From Luscinia megarhynchos (taxonomy: Eukaryota > Chordata > Aves > Passeriformes > Turdidae): a stretch of DNA of 64,000 nt. Position 1 is the stretch's first letter. Every line of letters starts with the position of its first letter. Of this stretch, positions 43,058 to 64,000 are shown piece by piece. The notes under the pieces are model-generated. The model made no database searches. It worked only from the letters and a program-made list of their open reading frames with translations, and had not been told where the DNA came from. The stretch is taken from assembly GCA_034336665.1 (NCBI GenBank), contig CM067564.1, positions 42,484,975-42,548,974 of the forward strand, written 5' to 3'. The position numbers and the translations under genes were made by a program.

Positions 43058-43063
43058 AATAAA
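43058..43063 (+). terminator. TSPAN33 polyadenylation signal
   Basis: AATAAA, 381 nt after the stop codon, in the context GGGACAATAAAGCC. It is the first canonical hexamer downstream. Confidence 0.75.
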
Positions 43064-43384
43064 GCCACGAGGCCGGAGGCTGCCGGGCTGAGCAGGGACA
43101 CCGCGGTGCCTCTGGGGACGGGCAGAGCCCGCCCTCACGCCGCGCTGCTGTGGGGAAAAAGCGGCTGAGGGAGCCAGGCCCGGCCTCTCGGAGCTGTCGC
43201 AAAACCGTGGGTGGAGTTTGTTAGGGTAGGAATTTTTTCTTTTTTTTTTTTTTTCTTTGCTTTTAATTTTCCCGTCTCCTCAGGCTGGGTGGTCCCTCCC
43301 GCGGAGGCAGCCGGGATGCGGCCCAGCGCCCGGCTCTTTGTGTGCGGTCGAGACGCTTCTCTCCCATTAAAAAACCCCTTTTTG

Positions 43385-44392
43385 GCTTTTTTTCCCCTCA
43401 AAATCCACCTCATCCCCCGCCAAAACGTGATTTCTTCCCCCAAAAGCGATTGCTTCTCCGAGGAATGCAAAAAAAAAGTGATTTTTCCCCTCAGAAATCC
43501 ATTTTTCTTCCCAAAACATCCCCTCCGAAGAGCTACTTCTCCACACAAAAACTAAGTTTACTCCAAGAAGTAGCTGCTCTCCAAAAAAGTGATTTTTCCC
43601 CAAAAAAACCCTGTCTTTTCTCCCCCAAAAGCAACTTTTCCTCCCCTAAAAGTGTCTTTTGTCCCCCAAACTGTTTTTTCCTCTAAAGAAAGGAACCTTC
43701 CTCCACAAAAATCAAGGCACCTCCCCCCAAAATTCTCTTTTCTCTCCTAAAATTGATTTTTTTCCTCATAAGGAGTACTCGTCCCCTCAAAAAAGTAATT
43801 TTTTTCCCAAAGGAAGTGTCTTTTGTCCCTGAAAAGTGACCTTTTTGTCCCAAAAAAGTAACTTTTGCCTTAAAAAAACAACTTTTGCCTTAAAAAAGCA
43901 ATTTTTCTTCCCCCCAAAGGGACTCTTGTCCCCAAACGTGACTTCTCTTCCAGCAAAGTTACTTTTGTCCACAAATGGAAATTTTTCTCTCCCGATGAAT
44001 TGCTTTTTTCTCCCCCAAAAATGACTTTTCTCCTCCCAAAAGGCAACTTTTCACCTCTAAAAAAGTAACTTTTTACTCACAGAGGCCTTTTCATCACAGA
44101 CATTTTATTTCATGGGGAAGAAAAATGAACTTTTCCCTCACAAAATCGATATTTTCCTCATATAAAGCGATGTTTTTGTCACAAAAGTGACTTTTTCCTT
44201 CCAAAATTTGACCTTTTCTTCATAAGAATGAACTTTTCCCTCACAAATAATGTCTTTTTCCTCACAAAAAGAGACTTTTACTTCCAAACCAGGAACTTTT
44301 CCCTCACTAAGTGTGACTTTTTCCTCATGAGTGATTTTTTTTCTCACAGAAAGGGAACTTTTTCCTCCCAAAAGTGACTTTTTCCTCACAAA
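43385..44392. repeat. Left arm of ~1 kb inverted repeat upstream of SMO
   Basis: Units of about 30 bp (TCCTCACAAAAAGTGACTTT and variants). Beyond unit similarity, long specific stretches match the reverse complement of 49757-50708. Examples are CGATTGCTTCTCCGAGGAATG and CCGAAGAGCTACTTCTCCAC. Confidence 0.85.
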
Positions 44393-45525
44393 ATGGACAT
44401 TTGCTTCACAAAAGAGGACTTCTTCCTCAGAAGAGTGACTTTTTCCTCACAAAAAAGAACTTTTTCTCCAGGAAAAAAGAATATTTCCCTCACAAAAATG
44501 TTGCTTTTTCCCTCACGAGTGAGTTTTTCCACACAAAAAAGGAATATTTTCCTCAAAAAAAGGAATATTTTCCCCACAAAAAGCTACTTTTTCCTCACGA
44601 AAGGAACCTTTCCCTCACAAAGGCCTTTTGTGAGGTGGACTTCTTCCTCCCAAAAAAAAGCATTTTCCATCACTTTTTAGCGACCTTATCCTCCCAAAAA
44701 TCGACTTTTCCTCATAAAAAGCGACTTTTCCTCACAAAAAGCAAACTTTTGCTGACTGAAAGCAACTTTTTTCTCATGAGAACTTTTCCCTCACAAAAGG
44801 GGACTCCTTCCTTCCCCCAAAAAAGCACTTTCCTTCACTTTTCAGCGATTTTTCCCTCACAAAAAGCGACTTTTCCTCATAAAAAGGGATTTTTCCTCAC
44901 AAAAGGGACTTTTCCTCACAAAAAGCAAACTTTTGCTGACCGAAAGCAACTTTTTCTTCACGAGAGGAACTTTTCCCTCACGAGAAGAACTTTTTCCTCA
45001 CAAAGGGGACTCCTTCCTTCCCCAAAAAAAGCACTTTCCCTCACTTTTTAGCAACTTTTTCCCTCACAAAAAGGGACTTTTCCTCACAAAATGCGAGCTT
45101 TTCCTCACAAAATGCGAGCTTTTCCTCACAAAAAGCAAACTTTTGCTGACCGAAAGCGACTTTTTCTTCACGAGAGGAACTTTTCCCTCACGACAAGAAC
45201 TTTTCCCTCACAAATGGGGACTCCTTCCTTCCCCGAAAAAAGCACTTTCCTTCACTTTTTAGCAACTTTTTCCCTCACAAAACGGGACTTTTCCTCACAA
45301 AATGCGAGCTTTTCCTCACAAAAAGCGACTTTTCCTCACAAAAAGGAACTTCTCCTCACAAAAAGCAAACTTTTGCTGACCGAAAGCGACTTTTTCTTCC
45401 CGAGAGGAACTTTTCCCTCACGAGAAGAACTTTTTCCTCACAAAAGGGGACTCCTTCCTTCCCCCAAAAAAGCACTTTCCCTCACTTTTAAGGGACTTTT
45501 CCCCTCAGAAGCAGCTCCTTTCCCC
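44393..45525. repeat. Higher-order minisatellite upstream of SMO
   Basis: The same CCTCACAAAAAGCGACTTTT basic unit continues but is organised in blocks of about 180-230 bp. Each block is marked by GCTGACCGAAAGCGAC near 44751, 44934, 45146 and 45375. The array ends about 60 bp before the SMO CpG island. Confidence 0.88.
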
Positions 45526-45529
45526 TCAC

Positions 45530-45751
45530 AAATCGCGTCTCTTACCCTCCGCAGCGCTTCCCCCGCGGTCCCTCCCTCAGCCCGCCCCGGCGGGGGGCGC
45601 GGGCCGGGCCGGGCCGCGGGCGGCGGCGGCGGAGGAGGAGGAGCAGCGGGGCCGCTCCGCTCGCTCCCGGCGAGCCCAACAAAGGCGGCGGGGCCATGGC
45701 GGGCCCCTCGCCCCGCTGCGAGCCGCCCTAAGCCCGCCGAGCACCGCCGCG
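45530..45751 (+). promoter_or_regulatory. SMO CpG-rich promoter and 5' UTR with a short upstream ORF
   Basis: Extremely GC-rich TATA-less block. An upstream ATG at 45696 in strong context (G at -3, G at +4) opens an 11-codon frame ([11 protein letters not shown]) that stops at 45729-45731. The SMO start codon at 45752 comes 20 nt later. Its own context is weaker at +4 (T). Confidence 0.65.
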
Positions 45752-60060
<14,309 letters not shown>

Positions 60061-60064
60061 AAAA

Positions 60065-61775
60065 ATCACCACAAAAATCACCCAAAAATAATAAAAAATG
60101 ATCCAAAAATCACTAAAAAATCACCCCAAAATAATAAAAAAAAGATCCAAAAATCACCCAGAAATCACCCAAAAATAATCCAAAAAATGATCTAAAAATT
60201 ACCCAGAAATCACCCAAAAATAATCCAAAAATCACCCAAAAATCACCCAAAAATAATCCAAAAATCACTCAAAAATCACCCAAAAATAATCCAAAAATCA
60301 CCCAGAAATCACCCCAAAATAATCCAGAAATCACCCAAAAATAATCCAAAAACCACCCAGAAATCACCCCAAAATAATCCAGAAATCACCCAAAAATTAT
60401 CCAAAAACCACCTCGAAAATCACCCAAAAATAATCCAAAAATCACCCAGAAATCACCCCAAAATAATCCAGAAATCACCCAAAAATAATCCAAAAATCAC
60501 TCAAAAATCACCCAAAAATAATCCAAAAATCACCCAGAAATCACCCCAAGATAATCCAGAAATCACCCAAAAATAATCCAAAAACCACCTCGAAAATCAC
60601 CCAGAAATCACCCCAAAATAATCCAAAAATCACCCAGAAATCACCCCAAAACAATCCAGAAATCACCCAAAAATCACCCAGAAATCACCCAAAAATAATC
60701 CAAAAATCACCCAGAAATAACCCAAAAATAATCCAAAAATCACTCAAAAATCACCCAGAAACCACCCAAAAATTATAAACAATAATAATAAAATCACCCT
60801 GACATCACCTAAAAATCACCCCAATATAACCCAAAATTCAACAAAAAAAATCACTCAATAATCAATCCAAAAATCAGTCAAAAATTACCTCAAAAATCGT
60901 CCAAAAATCTCTCAAAAATCACCCAAAAAACACCCCAAAACCACCCCAAAATAATCCAAATATCACCCAGAAATAATTCAAAAATCACCCAGAAATCACT
61001 CAAAAATCACTCAAAAATCACCCAAAAGTAATCAAAAAATGATCCAAAAATCACTCAAAAATAATCAAAAATAACCCAGAAATCACTCAGAAATCACACA
61101 GAAATCACTCAGAAATCACACAGAAATCACTGAGAAATCACCCACAAATTACATAGAAATCATCCAAAAATCACCCAGAAATCACCTAAAAATCACTCAG
61201 AAATCACCCAAAACTAATAAAAAAATTATCCAAAAATCACTCAAAAATAATAAAAAATAACCCAGAAATCACTCAGAAATCACACAGAAATCACTCAAAA
61301 ATCACCCACAAATTACATAGAAATCATCCAAAAATCACCCAGAAATCACCTAAAAATCACTCAGAAATCACCCAAAACTAATAAAAAAATTATCCAAAAA
61401 TCACTCAAAAATAATCAAAAAATAACCCAGAAATCACTCAGAAATCACACAGAAATCACTCAAAAATCACCCACAAATTACATAGAAATCATCCAAAAAT
61501 CACCCAGAAATCACCTAAAAATCACCCAGAAATCACCCAAAACTAATCAAAAAATTATTCAAAAATAATCAAAAAATCACACAGAAACCACTCAAAAATC
61601 ACACAGAAATCATCCAAAAATCACCTCAAATTATTCAAAAATTCATCCCAAAATCACCCAAAAATCACCCAAAAATCATCCAAAAATAATCAAAAAATCA
61701 CTCAAAAATCACCCAGAAATCACCCCAAAAATCATTCAAAAATCATTCAAAAATCACCCAAAAATCAATAAAAAG
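60065..61775. repeat. ~11-22 bp A-rich minisatellite
   Basis: 1.7 kb of AAAATCACCC, AGAAATCACCC and AAAATAATCC units. A larger ~185-190 bp periodicity appears at 61070-61520, where ACATAGAAATCATCC recurs near 61150, 61315 and 61480. Confidence 0.95.
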
Positions 61776-61779
61776 TCCA

Positions 61780-62210
61780 ATCAATGGGCTAAAAGAGCAA
61801 TTAAAAGGGGATAATGTTATAGTGTGGTATCAATTCCCAGTTTTTAATTACATTTTATATAAATCCTGCCAAAATGACACCTGCAGCTCCACCACTCCCA
61901 TGGAAGGAGGCACAGAAAACACCCTGGAAAATTCAGGTTTTTCCTCCTTTTCTACCAACATTTGGTTGATGCTCGTGCTCCAGCTCTGCTGGGGCTCTCA
62001 AAAAAAGGAATTTTGCTTTTCCTCCCTCCCCAAACAGCCTTTCCCTTCCTCCCCTCCTTGTTTTCCTGCATAAATCTCATTTCCCAGATGAATCTCATTT
62101 CCCAGATAAAGCTCCTGCATCCTTGAAGCTGGGAAAATTTTGCCTTCCCTGCCAGTCTCATAATTTTGGGAGTATTCTTTAAAAAGTGGGGAAGATCCCA
62201 CGTTGAGCCA
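61780..62210. other. Spacer, no gene seen
   Basis: Non-repetitive AT-moderate sequence between two arrays. There are short frames without splice or start context. Confidence 0.5.
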
Positions 62211-62212
62211 GG

Positions 62213-63160
62213 ATTTTGTCTTGGTCAAAACAACCTGGTGGGTTTTTTATGGGATCTGTGGGTTCTGAAATGATAATTTCTGGAATATTTCTCAATTTCC
62301 AGTCTCTATTTTCAAGCACCAGCTCCTCTCCTCAGCAGAGGAGGATCAGTGTCAGGATTTTGCATTGGTCAAAAAAAAAAAACTTCTGGAGATTTTGTGA
62401 GATGATAAATTTTGGAGAATTTATCAATTTCCAGTCTCTATTTTCAGGCACCAGCTCCTCTCAGCACAGGAGGAACAGAGTTAGGATTTTGTCTTGGTCA
62501 AAGCAAGCTTGAAGGTTTTTTGTGGGATCTGTGGCACCAGGAAATGATAAATTCTGGAATATTTCTCTATTTCCAGTCTATTTTCAGGCACCAGCTCCTC
62601 TCCTCAGCAGAGAGAACTCAGAGTGAGGATTTTGCCTTGGTCAAAACAACCTGGAGAGTTTTTTATGGGATCTGTGGGATTTGAGATGATAAATTTTGGA
62701 GAATTTCTCAATTTCCAGTCTCTATTTTCAGGCACCAGCTCCTGTCAGTAGAGGAGAACTCAGGACCAGGATTTTGCCTTGGTCAAGGTTATGCAAAACA
62801 ATCTGGCAGGTTTTTTTCTGGGATCTGTGGCACCAGGAAATGATGAATTCTGGAGGATTTTTCCATCTCAGCTCAGCACCAGCTCCTGTCAGTGCAGGAG
62901 AACTCAGGATTGGGATTTTGCCTTGGTCTGAACAACCTGTTGGTGTTTTTTGTGGGATCTGTGGCACCAGGAAATGATGAATTCTGCAGGATTTTTCCAT
63001 CTCAAGTCAGCACCAGCTCCTGTCAGTAGAGGAGAACTCAGGATTGGGATTTCGCCCTGTCTGAACAACCTGGTGGTGTTTTTTGTGGGATCTGTGGCAC
63101 CGGGAAATTATGAATTCTGGAGGATTTTTCCATCTCAGCTCAGCACCACCTCCTCTGCAC
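62213..63160. repeat. Array of ~130-145 bp monomers (about 7 copies)
   Basis: Anchored on TTGGTC at 62221, 62365, 62494, 62637, 62779 and 62923, with a diverged copy at about 63054. Each unit carries CACCAGCTCCTCTCAGCAGA, GAGGATTTTGCCTTGGTC and GATCTGTGGCACCAGGAAAT. Spacing is 129-144 bp. Confidence 0.9.
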
Positions 63161-63779
63161 TTTTCCCTGGCAGGGGAGGGACATCGCTCCAGCTCCACAT
63201 CCCTGCCCGGAGCTCGGGCCCCTCCTGAGCCCGGAGATTTGTGATTTCGGCAGAGGGAGGGACCAGAATCAGACCCTGGGACCGGCGGGGAGCAGCTTCA
63301 GCTGGGTGAGGTCGGGAGCTGTTCCTCGTGGAATTCCGGGCACACGGGGATGCGCTGCTGTTGCTCTGGTTCCGATCCCCTCCGGAATTCCTGAAATCAT
63401 CCTTCAGCCTCTCCTCTGCTGCTCACATCTCTCCTCCCCCTCTTGATTTTTGGGGAGGTTTCTGTTTCCTTCTCTTTCTCTCCTCTCCTCCAGCTCGTTC
63501 GAGCTCGCACAAGGTTTTAGAATTGGAGACTTGAGGATTGGAATTGACACTTGAGAACTGAGAATTAATTAAGCTCTCACCCACCAGCAGCTCCAATTCT
63601 CCTCTCGGGGCTGATCTCAATAAATCACAATAATAAAAGGATGCGGCACTCAGTGCTCTGGGCTGGGGACATAAGGTGGGGATCGATGGTCTTTTGCAAC
63701 CTCAGTGCTTCTGCGGTTCTGTGCCCGGAGATTGAAACGTTTAAAATTCACCAAAACGTGAAAAAACCCAAACGCCTTC

Positions 63780-64000
63780 CCAGTGCGGGCGGCCCAGGGC
63801 GGACTACAACTCCCAGCAACCCCCGCGCGGCGGCGCCGGGAGGCGTGGCGTGGCGCCGCGGGGCGTGCCGGGAGCTGTAGTCGCGCCGGGGCGGGAAAAC
63901 TACATGTCCCGGCATGCAGTGCGGCAGCGAGGGCGGCGGGGCGGAGCGGGGCGGGGCCGGCGGCCCTGAGGGAGCCGCAGCCGGAGCCGGAGCGGTCGGA
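63780..64000 (+). promoter_or_regulatory. CpG-island promoter at right edge with three ZNF143-type motifs
   Basis: ACTACAACTCCCAGCAA at 63803-63819, the reverse form of ACTACAGCTCCCGGCAC at 63865-63881, and ACTACATGTCCCGGCATGC at 63899-63917 all match the ZNF143/THAP11 motif. They sit in a GC-box-rich island (GGGGCGGAGCGGGGCGGGG). No coding start occurs before the window ends. In amniotes AHCYL2 follows SMO on the same strand, so this is probably its promoter; that identity is inference from synteny. Confidence 0.6.

Noticed and set aside
43211..45514. Phe/Ser/Lys-rich frames of 110-347 codons upstream of SMO
   Set aside because: They are readings of the CCTCACAAAAAGCGAC array; the one that continues into 45.5-46.1 kb is out of frame with SMO exon 1.

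Overview
This is nuclear DNA from a vertebrate, almost certainly a bird and plausibly a songbird. The genes have short exons with GT-AG introns. Their proteins align with ARSA, acrosin, TSPAN33 and SMO along their whole length. The introns are compact and very GC-rich, and there are CR1-like LINE 3' ends and several solo-LTR-like inserts. Most of the window by length is tandem repeat: nearly every intron carries its own minisatellite. The many long open frames across those repeats are not genes. No RNA gene, CRISPR array or bacterial-type operon was seen. All assignments come from reading the sequence; no database search was possible.

Left block (1-27.7 kb): an acrosin-like cluster with arylsulfatase A inside it. 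The last exon of one acrosin-like gene (+ strand) is cut by the left edge. A complete 8-exon ARSA gene (+, 510 aa) follows, with a promoter carrying ZNF143-, YY1- and CLEAR/TFEB-like motifs. Three tandem acrosin-like units then lie on the minus strand. All three have lost the protease catalytic triad (His to Ser/Arg, Asp to Asn, Ser to Ile). The copy nearest ARSA reads intact (337 aa); the other two carry frameshifting indels. A ~580-bp inverted repeat, the 3' flank of these units, brackets ARSA. Mammals also link ARSA with ACR, so this neighbourhood is old.

Middle (27.7-38 kb): an abrupt AT-rich island of about 2.2 kb, then GC-rich minisatellites, then an unnamed 4-exon gene for a small single-pass membrane protein with one V-type Ig domain (222 aa). 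An orphan promoter-like cluster and dispersed tandem repeats follow.

Right block (38-64 kb): TSPAN33 (8 exons, 284 aa) and SMO (12 exons, 787 aa), both +, in the order known from other amniotes. SMO exons 1-2 lie between arms of a ~1-kb inverted repeat. Intron 2 ends in ~850 nt of almost pure pyrimidine, several introns hold LTR-like inserts, and intron 11 uses a GC donor. The last 200 bases are a CpG-rich promoter with three ZNF143-type motifs, probably for the next gene (AHCYL2 by synteny).

The genes do not form one pathway: ARSA is lysosomal, the acrosin-like proteins are presumably sperm proteins, TSPAN33 is a TspanC8 partner of ADAM10, and SMO is the Hedgehog signal transducer. The most unusual biology is the family of acrosin-like pseudoproteases.
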